Position numbers and translations under genes: made by a program. 64,000 nt of DNA from Ruminococcus sp. (GTDB taxonomy: Bacteria > Bacillota > Clostridia > Oscillospirales > Ruminococcaceae): the NCBI GenBank assembly GCA_017620025.1, contig JAFZRF010000017.1, positions 1-64,000 on the forward strand. The letters run 5' to 3'. Shown in pieces: positions 28,833-37,093 of this stretch (position 1 is its first letter; each line of letters opens with the position of its first letter). Below the pieces are notes generated by a model. That model did not search any database. It saw only the letters and a list, made by a program, of their open reading frames with translations, and was not told where the DNA came from.

Positions 28833-29037
28833 GCTAATTCTCCATTCTAAAAATTTTAAATGTATTTCAATCCGGTTAGCTCTGTATTTAAGTATAGCAT
28901 TTACGGATTAAAAACGAAACTGATAAAAAATAAAGACAATGTTATTTAAAGTAATTGCCTTAATGTCTAATCTTATTATAACACATTTTTATCAAATTTC
29001 AAACATTTTTTAGCTTTTAAAAGAAAAATCAGCGTTA

Positions 29038-29985
29038 TTAACAAACAAATAATATCATTTTTGTTAAAGTTTCTGTAACCTTAACAATGAGCGGAAGGGT
29101 AATTACCGAAAGTATAGTACCGGCAGTGAAAATCTGGGAGGCATAATGAGAATTCTTACCGTATTTCAGACACTGCAGTGTGCATATTGCAGCCGGAGGT
29201 GCGGATGCTGCTACTAAAACGGTAAGTCTGACCTTCTCGTCAACCGGGATAAGTGCAGTCAGCGATATGACCGCAGATACTACAACCGGTATAACAATCA
29301 GTTTAAAAAAGCACACTCTATACACGCCGGATTCTTTAAGTAAGGAGCTTAATTTATTCTCCGACATGGTAATTCCTGACACTATCATAGCAAGCGGTGT
29401 ATTGAGTGCTGCGATGTAGCCTACGGCTGCCGAGGGTATCTCCGGAAGGCGTATGCGGAGGAAGAAGCAGATGATGCCGAGGAAGATCGAGATGATCGTC
29501 GGCGAGCAGAAGACCTTTATCAGCTTCTTCATATCACGCTCTCCGGTGAGCATGATAAGGCCGTGAGTCCATACGACTATATTGAAGACGGTAATAAAGG
29601 CTGTGAGGTAGAATACGCCCTCGCTGCCGAAGAGAGAGTTTACAAGCGGGATGCCCATGAAGCCGCAGTTGGAGTAGATGGAAGAGAAACGCTCTATCGC
29701 AGTCTCTCTCCCCTCCTTCTTAGGTACGAGGATATAGGCACAGGCTATCATGACGCCCATGACTGCTGCCGAAAGGGCAAAGCATATCAGGAGGTTGCGG
29801 ACAAGACGGTCCTCGTAATCGGCCTGATACGACATGAATATGACTGCCGGGTTCACTATCTGTATGACGAAGGAAGACAGCTCCCGGTTCGCAGCGCTGC
29901 TGACTATGCCAGTCTTCCGGCAGAGCGCTCCGCAGAGCATCAGCAGAAGCATTACTATTGTCTGATGAAGTATTATTCCTGACAT
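29038..29985 (-). CDS. AEC-family (auxin efflux carrier) transporter
   Basis: Membrane transporter of 315 aa with about ten TM helices. Family hallmarks: the NPAVIF segment near residue 45, SNCGFMGIPLV (about 105-115) and a C-terminal half with TPLAMIVSGITMSE and ASAPPAAICT. Bacterial members export organic acids or related anions; the substrate here is unknown. Transcribed with the upstream 150-aa membrane protein gene, 9 nt apart. Confidence 0.9.
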   Translation of the reverse strand: MSGIILHQTIVMLLLMLCGALCRKTGIVSSAANRELSSFVIQIVNPAVIFMSYQADYEDRLVRNLLICFALSAAVMGVMIACAYILVPKKEGRETAIERFSSIYSNCGFMGIPLVNSLFGSEGVFYLTAFITVFNIVVWTHGLIMLTGERDMKKLIKVFCSPTIISIFLGIICFFLRIRLPEIPSAAVGYIAALNTPLAMIVSGITMSENKLSSLLKESGVYRVCFFKLIVIPVVVSAVISLTALIPVDEKVRLTVLVAASAPPAAICTLQCLKYGKNSHYASQIFTAGTILSVITLPLIVKVTETLTKMILFVC

Positions 29986-29994
29986 ATTTTCTCC

Positions 29995-30447
29995 TTATTT
30001 TCTGCTCCTGCTTACAAAGAAGTAGGCGGATATGTACATAATCCCCGGCACAAGCGAAAGCAGCCCCATGACGGCAAGCTGACCTGCGGTAAGCTGTTCA
30101 GAGGAAAGCGACGGGGTAATGAGATTGTATATCTGTATGAAACAGGCGTTCAGCAGCTTGTGTACAACGAAGTATCCGGGGAAGTGCTTCCGGCTGATGC
30201 ACAGCAGTATCCAGCTTGCAACAGGCACAAGGCTCACGCATATCCCGGTAAACCACGGTTCGCTGCAGGGATCCTTTTCGGCTGTCTTTACGGCAAGAGC
30301 GGCCATAAAGCAAAAAAGAATCCCCACTGTACAGAACACGCTGGCGATCCTGAATGCCGGCTTGCCTGAAACTGCGAGGGTGAAGGCGATGAACAGCGAA
30401 AGTATATTCGCTGATTCTATATATGTTATTGCTTTTCTCAGCTTCAT
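29995..30447 (-). CDS. small four-TM membrane protein
   Basis: 150 aa, start at ATG 30447 with AGGAGAAG upstream (an in-frame ATG 48 nt earlier lacks one). Four predicted TM segments separated by short loops, and a basic C-terminal end SRSRK. No family recognised. Located directly upstream of the AEC transporter, so probably co-transcribed. Confidence 0.7.
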   Translation of the reverse strand: MKLRKAITYIESANILSLFIAFTLAVSGKPAFRIASVFCTVGILFCFMAALAVKTAEKDPCSEPWFTGICVSLVPVASWILLCISRKHFPGYFVVHKLLNACFIQIYNLITPSLSSEQLTAGQLAVMGLLSLVPGIMYISAYFFVSRSRK

Positions 30448-30493
30448 GTATATCACTTCTCCTGACGGTAATAATACATATGGGGGTGATCTC

Positions 30494-30595
30494 ATGGATG
30501 ACGAGGATATGAAGATATACGTACCTAAGAGCGCAGTCTCTGCCGAAGCGGAGGACGGCAGCGAAGAGGTGCATATCCTGAAACCGGAGGACTGA
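30494..30595 (+). CDS. possible 33-aa acidic protein
   Basis: Small ORF MDDEDMKIYVPKSAVSAEAE... to ILKPED, starting at ATG 30494 with GGGGGTGAT just upstream. It is divergent from the 150-aa membrane gene and convergent with fur. Its TGA lies inside a symmetrical hairpin that also covers the fur stop. The RBS and snug terminator favour expression; size and lack of homologues argue for caution. Confidence 0.45.
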   Translation: MDDEDMKIYVPKSAVSAEAEDGSEEVHILKPED

Positions 30596-30607
30596 ATCAG
30601 TCCTCCG
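30585..30607. terminator. bidirectional terminator overlapping two stop codons
   Basis: CGGAGGACTG-aat-CAGTCCTCCG, a perfect 10-bp stem. It contains the TGA of the plus-strand small ORF (30593-30595) and the stop of fur (30597-30599). Plus side continues TTCTCTTCTTT. Confidence 0.65.
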
Positions 30608-31025
30608 TTCTCTTCTTTCCTGAGCAGTCCGCACAGATGCCGTAGAATACGGTCTGTGAGGTATCGATTATGAATGAATGCTGCTCTGCTATGTGGTCAC
30701 GTATCTCGCTGAGATGTCCGCAGTCAAGGTGTATCAGCTTGCCGCAGCCGAGACATTTAAGGTGGAAATGCTCATGGCATTCCATTGACTCGTCGATGTA
30801 CTGATAGCAGGCACCTGTCTTTCCGTCAAAGGTGTACTTACGCACTACTCCGTTCTCAACGAGCCTGTCAAGCTGGCGGTAGATAGTCGCAGTACCGAGG
30901 GGAGTGCCCTCAGAGCTCAGGTAGGCGCTTATCTCCTGTACATTGGTATGCTTGTTCCTGTTCGCTACAAGATAGCTGAGGAGCTTTTCTTTCTGCTTGG
31001 TGTTGTATCCTGAATCCCGTTTCAT
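30597..31025 (-). CDS. Fur-family metal-responsive repressor
   Basis: Fur/Zur/PerR family regulator of 142 aa. An N-terminal winged helix (TPLGTATIYRQLDRLVENG, about 41-59) precedes the dimer/metal domain with HEHFHLKCLGCGKLIHLDC and a second Cys pair CADC near the end, giving the structural zinc site. Whether it senses iron, zinc or peroxide is not clear; the Cys-rich pattern and the HEHFHL motif are shared. A TGATAATTATT sequence at 31040-31050, next to its promoter, resembles half a Fur box and suggests autoregulation. Confidence 0.9.
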   Translation of the reverse strand: MKRDSGYNTKQKEKLLSYLVANRNKHTNVQEISAYLSSEGTPLGTATIYRQLDRLVENGVVRKYTFDGKTGACYQYIDESMECHEHFHLKCLGCGKLIHLDCGHLSEIRDHIAEQHSFIIDTSQTVFYGICADCSGKKRTED

Positions 31026-31039
31026 AAGTCCTCCTGAAC

Positions 31040-31090
31040 TGATAATTATTCCCGAATTGACATTTTATCATACTTCTGCCGCTTTGTCAA
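31040..31090 (-). promoter_or_regulatory. promoter of fur with Fur-box-like operator
   Basis: Minus strand TTGACA (31090-31085), 17 nt, TAAAAT (31067-31062). TGATAATTATT (31040-31050) matches 10 of the 11 informative positions in the first part of TGATAATnATTATCA but diverges in the last four bases. Confidence 0.5.
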
Positions 31091-31142
31091 GGCATATTCT
31101 CATATTGTCCGGCTGCATCTCATGGTCTGCCGGCATACTGAG

Positions 31143-31164
31143 AGGGCGCACAGGTGTGCGCCCT
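31143..31164 (-). terminator. hairpin downstream of the solute-binding protein gene
   Basis: AGGGCGCACA-gg-TGTGCGCCCT; strong stem but no T-run on the minus strand. Confidence 0.5.
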
Positions 31165-31176
31165 TAGTCTTATACG

Positions 31177-33072
31177 TCATTTGCTGCCGCCGGAGTCCTT
31201 ACGCTCCTTTTCCCACTTTTCAAGTGCCTCGGCATACTCTGTCCGGCTCATGGATTTCTTTCTCTTTCTGTAACGCTTGTACCTCAGGGCAGCTATTCCG
31301 TTCGGGGCATACTCGCCTTCAAACGGATCGAGCTTTGAGGCTACATAGCCGTTATCGGCGGAGATATTGCATGGAACAGCTATGGCGTGCTCTATCAGAA
31401 GATCCTCCGCCTGTGCGAAAATGTTGCAGCGGCGCTCCAGATTGTCGCATACTGCCGATGCATCGCTGACAAGAGACTTCCAGTTCTCAAACAGCCCGCT
31501 GACATCGAGATCCGGAGACCTGTCCCAGAATACATAGCTGCTGCCTTCCGAAAAAGGCTCTGTCCAGGTGAAGGGATCGGTATAGTCCGCTCCCCAGTTG
31601 CATTTCATGAAAGCGAAATTGCCGCTGCGGCGCACCTGCGAGAGAAAACCGGTCTCAGGGCCAGTTTCAACGATGATGTCGATATAGTCTGTACCGAGGG
31701 TCGCCTCAAGGCTCCTCTCGACCATTGCGCTTTCGATATCCCAGTTTATTACCGAGGGATTGTACGGCATAAGCACCCGGACCGGCAGCTTCACTCCGGC
31801 CTCTTCAAGCTCCGGCAGTGCTCTCTCCTTCTCACGTAGCGCACGGTCGGTATCGAACATACCGCTTGTGACTACCGTCGAAAGCGGCAGGCTCTCTGTA
31901 TAGTCCCTGTTCTTCACCGAAGCAAAGCCGTAGGGAGTTATCGTCCTTGAGACAAGGCGCTCCGGATCGTATGGATCGTGTACGGCACATATCTCCCGGG
32001 TATCGAGCGCACAGGCGAGTGACAGGCGGAAATGCTCGTTTGCAACGGCCTTGCGCCAGTTCTCAGGCTCGTATTCGCTGCCGAACTGCGGATCAAAGTT
32101 GAAGGCGTAGAAATAGCTGAATGAACCGTTAGGGCGCGAGGGATGCACAAGGTCACGGGTCGACCTGTCGCTCAGCCAGGTCTCAAGCATATCAGAGCTT
32201 ATCTGAGCCTGATCCACCTGACCGCTGAGGTACATCTTACCCTGTACGGTATACGCATCGGGGTCGTATATCCTCTCGATGCGGCCGATATGTACATTAC
32301 CGCTGTCCCAGTAATCAGGAGAAGCGGTGAGCAGCTGCTTCTGCTCCGGCACGAACTCCGAAAGTATATATGCGCCGTTATAGAGCAGATGCTGATTGTC
32401 GCTGGCAAAGCTTTCGCCGCATTCGTTCAGGAAACGCCTGCATACCGGCATGAAAGAGGTATACGACAGCACACTGAGGAAGAACGGACAGGGCTGCTCA
32501 AGAGTGAAGACGAGAGTCCTGTCATCGGGGGCTGATACTCCGATATCCTCGGGGCGTATCTCCTCGCCGGTGACTGCGCCGTCCGCAGCCGATGCGGTAT
32601 AGTTATAGTAGGCCTTCGCATTCCTTATCACGGAGCCTGTGGAATAGATGTATCTGCACGGTGATTCGTTTGCGGCGTTATTGACGTACTCGGCTGCTGC
32701 CACCCAGTCATCTGCGGTAACGTCAGCATAGTACTCCCCCTGCCAGTCAAGCCAGTGTATGCCGCTGCGGAGAGTAAACGTCCAGGTCTTCATATCATCG
32801 CTGCTCGTCCAGCTCTCGGCAAGACCGGGTATGATATTGCCGTAGCTGTCATAATCGACGAGACAGTCTATTATGTTTGCGGATATGACCGTATCATTCC
32901 ATGAATCGGTCCTGAGGTAGTTGAGAGTCTCCGCCTCTCCGGCATAGAGAACACGGAAGGTATCGTCAGCAGCTGCGGGAATATCGTTTCCGCCGCTCTG
33001 CTGCGGGATACTGCCGCAGGAGGACAGGAATACCGCTGCCGAAAGGATCAGACATGAGAGAAAGCGTTTCAT
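31177..33072 (-). CDS. solute-binding lipoprotein, family 5 (oligopeptide type)
   Basis: Extracellular binding protein of 631 aa, with signal peptide and lipobox LSSCG. It follows the family 5 pattern (AESWTSSDDMKTWTFTLRSG, then DWVAAAEYV, YNPSVINW...). No permease or ATPase genes are adjacent. Instead its start overlaps by 4 nt (ATGA) the stop of a membrane diguanylate cyclase gene, so the two are translated together. This arrangement suggests the protein delivers a ligand to the sensor domain of the cyclase rather than, or as well as, to a transporter. The C-terminal tail is basic and charged. Confidence 0.88.
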   Translation of the reverse strand: MKRFLSCLILSAAVFLSSCGSIPQQSGGNDIPAAADDTFRVLYAGEAETLNYLRTDSWNDTVISANIIDCLVDYDSYGNIIPGLAESWTSSDDMKTWTFTLRSGIHWLDWQGEYYADVTADDWVAAAEYVNNAANESPCRYIYSTGSVIRNAKAYYNYTASAADGAVTGEEIRPEDIGVSAPDDRTLVFTLEQPCPFFLSVLSYTSFMPVCRRFLNECGESFASDNQHLLYNGAYILSEFVPEQKQLLTASPDYWDSGNVHIGRIERIYDPDAYTVQGKMYLSGQVDQAQISSDMLETWLSDRSTRDLVHPSRPNGSFSYFYAFNFDPQFGSEYEPENWRKAVANEHFRLSLACALDTREICAVHDPYDPERLVSRTITPYGFASVKNRDYTESLPLSTVVTSGMFDTDRALREKERALPELEEAGVKLPVRVLMPYNPSVINWDIESAMVERSLEATLGTDYIDIIVETGPETGFLSQVRRSGNFAFMKCNWGADYTDPFTWTEPFSEGSSYVFWDRSPDLDVSGLFENWKSLVSDASAVCDNLERRCNIFAQAEDLLIEHAIAVPCNISADNGYVASKLDPFEGEYAPNGIAALRYKRYRKRKKSMSRTEYAEALEKWEKERKDSGGSK

Positions 33073-34496
33073 GCGCCTACCTCCTCTCCGTCATCTTCAG
33101 GACTGCTGCTCCGGATATCGAGGCCGTGCTCGTCATAGTACCGCTTCTTGGAGGCATACATTCTCTCCTCGGCAGTCTTTATCATTTCCTTGACCGTAGA
33201 GACCTCGTCAAACATACAGAGTCCGGAGGAGGCATGGTAATCGTTTCGCACCATCTCGACCTGCACCTGACGCATCTTCTTGCGCAGCTCCTTGAAGGTC
33301 TTTCCGTACTGGAACACGACGAATTCGTCACCTCCTATACGGTAAACCGTTTCCTCGCCGAAGGCTACCTTGAGGGCATCCGCCATGAAACGGAGCATCT
33401 GGTCGCCGGCAAGGTGTCCGCGGGAGTTGTTGAGCTCATGCAGTCCGTTCGCATCTATGTAGAAGCAGGAGAGCCCGTTTGTCTTCTTGCCGATCGCACG
33501 GACAAATTCCTCGTAGCGGTTGCGGTTCTGAAGTCCGGTGAGGGCATCCATATTTGCCTGCTTTTCGGTATTCGCAATGGAGCGTCTTGTGGTATAGAGC
33601 ATGAATGTAAGATAGGCAAGGAAGAGCAGCGCCTGAACTATCAGGAAATTCCTGAGGGAACGGTGCATAGTGCCGGCCTCGGCAAAGACTGTCTCCTCGT
33701 CCACTGCTACGGCTATCTCCCAGTCCTCGATATCCATGGGCATATAGGATATGAAGGTACCGTTTCCCCTGTCAAGGCGCATAAAGCCGCTCTCGCCGTT
33801 GATGATCTCTGAGGTCAGCTGAGGCTGTCCGAGATCACGGATATTGTTCTGTCCTGCCTCCCAGCTGTTTACGATGAACTCACCGCTGCTGCGGTCGATT
33901 ATACAGAAGGAAGCATTGCCGCCGTAGATCTCAGGCGACCACATCTTTGCGATATTTGCCGGACGCATCTCGGCATAGAGCACGCCTATCGGAGTATTGT
34001 TCTGCCTTATAGGCACAAAGCTGCGGATAACCTTGACATCCGGAGAGGATACCGAGGGCTGCAGAGCGCTGATATGCTCGCCGTACTCCACCTCTTTCCA
34101 GAAGTCCATTATGCCGTCCGCATCGACTGTCAATCCACGGAAGCGTATTATCTCGTTCTCGGGGGTAAGTATACCGAGCTCGGAGATAAGACTGTTTACA
34201 TCGTACACCATCAGCATACCGCCTGAATCAACGGAACTGAGGCCTTCTTCCTCTGCGAGCATCTTTGCGAGCATACGCAGATTGATCCTGTCGGAACGGA
34301 AATTGCTCTCAAGACCGCTGCGTGCCTCTGCGGTTGACTGTGTGAGCTCGCTGTAGCACTTCTGCTCGGTCACACGGTTGATGCGCATGGCAAACAGTAC
34401 GGAAACGAGCGTCATGAAAGTTATAAGTATCAGCGTAGCAACAATACCGCTGCTGCGCAGATAGGATATTATTTTCTTTGGATCAAATGGTTTCAT
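33069..34496 (-). CDS. membrane diguanylate cyclase with extracellular Cache-type sensor
   Basis: 475 aa. TM helix 1 (about 18-38), an extracellular domain of about 230 residues typical of double Cache sensors, TM helix 2 (about 280-300), then GGDEF. Catalytic motif RIGGDEFVV is intact, as is the upstream DANGLHELNNSRGHLAGDQ stretch that binds GTP. No RxxD inhibitory site is visible before GGDEF. Predicted to make c-di-GMP in response to an external ligand, perhaps presented by the solute-binding protein encoded immediately downstream with a 4-nt overlap. Confidence 0.9.
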   Translation of the reverse strand: MKPFDPKKIISYLRSSGIVATLILITFMTLVSVLFAMRINRVTEQKCYSELTQSTAEARSGLESNFRSDRINLRMLAKMLAEEEGLSSVDSGGMLMVYDVNSLISELGILTPENEIIRFRGLTVDADGIMDFWKEVEYGEHISALQPSVSSPDVKVIRSFVPIRQNNTPIGVLYAEMRPANIAKMWSPEIYGGNASFCIIDRSSGEFIVNSWEAGQNNIRDLGQPQLTSEIINGESGFMRLDRGNGTFISYMPMDIEDWEIAVAVDEETVFAEAGTMHRSLRNFLIVQALLFLAYLTFMLYTTRRSIANTEKQANMDALTGLQNRNRYEEFVRAIGKKTNGLSCFYIDANGLHELNNSRGHLAGDQMLRFMADALKVAFGEETVYRIGGDEFVVFQYGKTFKELRKKMRQVQVEMVRNDYHASSGLCMFDEVSTVKEMIKTAEERMYASKKRYYDEHGLDIRSSSPEDDGEEVGA

Positions 34497-34621
34497 CTTT
34501 TATCACCCTTGACCAGTATTTTATATAATAATATTACCATATTTCACCGGATTTTGCAAGTCTTTTTAAAAAGAAATTCATATGATCATTATTTTTTTGT
34601 GCAAAAAAGCCGTACATTTCA

Positions 34622-34650
34622 TTGACTTTTTTCCGGATCAGAGGTATAAT
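34622..34650 (+). promoter_or_regulatory. promoter of the YGPx gene cluster
   Basis: TTGACT (34622-34627), 17 nt, TATAAT (34645-34650), 34 nt before the first gene. Confidence 0.8.
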
Positions 34651-34684
34651 ATAATTAAGCATATCCGGAAGGAGGAAAGTTACC

Positions 34685-35092
34685 ATGAAGAAGAGCGACA
34701 AGACTGTTCTTATGGCTGCCGCATTCGCTGCTGCCGCAAGTTTCTCAGCCTGTCACAACTTTGATGATTATACAACGGTATACGGCCCGCCTCCGGATAC
34801 AGATTCTTCCGTGCTGGAAACCCTTCCTCCGCCGCAGCCGGAATACGGCCCCATGTGGGAGCAGGAGGAAACTGATGAAGCAACCGCGACGACAACTTCA
34901 GCGACTGTTACCTCCGCGACTGAGGACACTACGACTGATTCCTCAACAGAGACGGAGTCATCAACGGAAACGGAGACCACGGCTGTGACTGTGCCGCCGG
35001 ATGAAGAGGGCATACCGGGAACAACGATCGTATATGACCCTTCACAGAATGAGCTGCAGTTATTCTATGGTCCGCCGTCATTCCTTTCTTAG
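34685..35092 (+). CDS. YGPx-motif lipoprotein 1 (putative radical SAM substrate)
   Basis: 135 aa. The leader MKKSDKTVLMAAAFAAA is shared in form with the next three genes, here ending in a lipobox-like FSAC so the mature N terminus would be a lipid-linked Cys. The mature protein has three YGP motifs (VYGPPPD about 33, EYGPMW about 54, FYGPPSF near the C terminus) separated by a Thr/Ser/Glu low-complexity linker of about 45 residues. No dockerin. Only member whose tail reads YGPPSFLS rather than YGPPSxFGLED. RBS GGAAGGAGG. The nearest plausible job is a substrate of the radical SAM enzyme at 38057. Confidence 0.8.
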   Translation: MKKSDKTVLMAAAFAAAASFSACHNFDDYTTVYGPPPDTDSSVLETLPPPQPEYGPMWEQEETDEATATTTSATVTSATEDTTTDSSTETESSTETETTAVTVPPDEEGIPGTTIVYDPSQNELQLFYGPPSFLS

Positions 35093-35276
35093 TTAAAACC
35101 GACAAATTGTGCGCAGCAATATTGTGCAATCACACAAAGTTTCCCGCCGGGAATAAAAACTCGGCCGGTTTCCGACATTTATATAGTAGGGTTATCCATA
35201 GAGCATCCGCAGACTGCGCTTTCTGCGGCCTCCTATGACAGATATCACACGACAAAAATGAAAAGGGGTGCTTTAG

Positions 35277-36212
35277 ATGAAGAAAACTGACAAAACCGCT
35301 CTCACCGCAGCGATATTTGCCGCTGCAATGAGTGCCGCCGCTGTAACAGGAGGACAGGCGGAGGCAGAAACCGTCACCGCTGAATCCATGATAATCGAGT
35401 CGCTTGCTACATATGCGCCCGTATATGGACCTTCTCCCGATATCAGGACTCTGCCTGATGAAATGTACTATGAAGAAGGCGAGGAGACCTCTCCTCAGAT
35501 GACCGTTCCGCCTACGGTATACGGTCCGCCCTGGATATTCGGCATCGGCACAGAGCCGGCTGACGAATTCGGCGATGAGTTCCAGGATGTATACGGTCCT
35601 CCTCCGATAATGGAGACTACAGATACACCGACAGAACCGGTTATTGATACAACATTGCCGGAGTTCCAGGAAGTCTACGGACCTCCTCCGGAAACAGAAA
35701 CTACGACCGCTATCCAGGATCTTACTGAATATGCAACAGTGTACGGACCTATGTGGTACAGGAACTACGGCGATGTGAACGGCGACGGCAGTGTTGATGT
35801 ATTCGATATGCCGCTGATGAGAAAAGCGGTGACCGGCGACTATAAACCTGCCGACCCGGGAAACAACGCCGACGTCAACCGTGACGGACAGATAAACGTT
35901 GCCGATCTTGTAGCGCTGTCCCAGTACCTCACAGGACAGAGAGATCTCATCATCAATCTGCCTAAGGATAACAAGATCAAGGTCATTTACAACGATGAGA
36001 ACACGGACCCGACAGAGCCGCTGCCGCAGCCTGAGTACGGTCCGCCCGATCCCTATTACGAGGATCCTACTGAGCCTTTCACCGATATACCGCAGCCGAA
36101 ATACGGTCCGCAGTATGCCGGCGATCCTGAGAAGCCCACAGATCACGTAGAGGAGCCCACATATCAGGTAGTATACGGCCCGCCTTCAGTCTTCGGGCTT
36201 GAAGATTTCTGA
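35277..36212 (+). CDS. YGPx-motif dockerin protein 2 (putative radical SAM substrate)
   Basis: 311 aa. Sec-type leader MKKTDKTALTAAIFAAAMSA with likely cleavage after GGQAEA. Eight YGP motifs (YGPS, YGPP x5, YGPM, YGPQ), spaced roughly 20-35 residues and usually preceded by Val, Glu or Lys. A dockerin module at about 163-221 has two calcium loops, GDVNGDGSVDVFDMPLM and ADVNRDGQINVADLVAL. Tail YGPPSVFGLEDF. RBS AAAAGGGG; the 184-bp gap upstream holds a CCGCAGA/TCTGCGG stem but no clear promoter. Secreted, probably cohesin-bound, with many candidate modification sites. Confidence 0.85.
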   Translation: MKKTDKTALTAAIFAAAMSAAAVTGGQAEAETVTAESMIIESLATYAPVYGPSPDIRTLPDEMYYEEGEETSPQMTVPPTVYGPPWIFGIGTEPADEFGDEFQDVYGPPPIMETTDTPTEPVIDTTLPEFQEVYGPPPETETTTAIQDLTEYATVYGPMWYRNYGDVNGDGSVDVFDMPLMRKAVTGDYKPADPGNNADVNRDGQINVADLVALSQYLTGQRDLIINLPKDNKIKVIYNDENTDPTEPLPQPEYGPPDPYYEDPTEPFTDIPQPKYGPQYAGDPEKPTDHVEEPTYQVVYGPPSVFGLEDF

Positions 36213-36269
36213 TAACTTTCCGCACGCCGGTCACAAGTACTGCCGGCTGAAAGCAAGAGGTGAACTGCA

Positions 36270-37028
36270 ATGAAGAAAACTGAAAGAACCGCTCTTACCG
36301 CTGCGATCTTTGCAGCTGCCATAGGAACTTCTGCTGTGACAGGCGGTCAGGCTGTTGCCATAGATTTAGCTGAAGAACCGGTCACTGCCGAGTCCGATCT
36401 CGAGTCATATGCCACTGTATACGGCCCGGCTCCGGATTTTGAATACAGAGAGCCCGAGACCGAAGCAATATCTGAGGAGCCTACTGAGAATATGACTATG
36501 CCGGAATTCCAGGACGTCTACGGTCCTCCTCCGACGACCGAGCCGGAAACTGTTGAGTCTATGACGCAGGCGCTCTACGGTCCGATATGGGACGGCGGAG
36601 ATGCAAATCTCGACGGCAAAGCAGATGTATTCGATATGCCGCTGATCAGAAAGTACGTTGTCAGTGATAACAAATTCTACAGTGATCCTTCCGTTTTCAA
36701 TTCTGACGTCAACATTGACGGCAAGGTCAATGTAGCCGATCTTGTAGCGTTTTCACAGTTCCTCCTGGGACAGAGGGATTATATCGGAAACGGCGAGACC
36801 AAGGTCAAGGAGAACAAGATCAAGGTCATCTACGAGGAAACGACAGAGCCCGAGACCGAGCCTTCGACCTCTCCTTTCACTGATCTTCCGCAGCCGAAGT
36901 ACGGCCCGCCCTATTCCGGTGATCCCGACTGGGGACTCGACCCCATCGAGCCCTTCGATCCTATTGAGGAGCCTACATATCAGGCTTATTACGGCCCGCC
37001 TTCATTCTTCGGACTTGAAGATTTCTGA
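36270..37028 (+). CDS. YGPx-motif dockerin protein 3 (putative radical SAM substrate)
   Basis: 252 aa, closely related to the previous gene. Leader MKKTERTALTAAIFAAA, five YGP motifs (YGPA, YGPP x3, YGPI), a dockerin at about 109-170 (GDANLDGKADVFDMPLI and SDVNIDGKVNVADLVAF) and the tail YGPPSFFGLEDF. The flanking text around motifs, such as PEFQDVYGPPP and LPQPKYGPPY, is shared with protein 2, which points to recent duplication. 57 nt after protein 2, RBS GAGGTGA, no terminator between, so one operon. Confidence 0.85.
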   Translation: MKKTERTALTAAIFAAAIGTSAVTGGQAVAIDLAEEPVTAESDLESYATVYGPAPDFEYREPETEAISEEPTENMTMPEFQDVYGPPPTTEPETVESMTQALYGPIWDGGDANLDGKADVFDMPLIRKYVVSDNKFYSDPSVFNSDVNIDGKVNVADLVAFSQFLLGQRDYIGNGETKVKENKIKVIYEETTEPETEPSTSPFTDLPQPKYGPPYSGDPDWGLDPIEPFDPIEEPTYQAYYGPPSFFGLEDF

Positions 37029-37093
37029 CACCGCACATTACACCCGGACGCCGGAGATATTCCCGGCAAGACTTGACAAAGAGGTGAAAAAAC

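Noticed and set aside
28850..29030. Imperfect AGACA/TGTCT inverted repeat as a ROK operator
   Set aside because: Arms match at only about five bases in an AT-rich region; not enough to call.
35130..36146. 338-aa minus-strand ORF opposite YGPx protein 2
   Set aside because: Shadow of a repetitive coding strand; Arg-rich with repeated text complementary to the YGPx codons.
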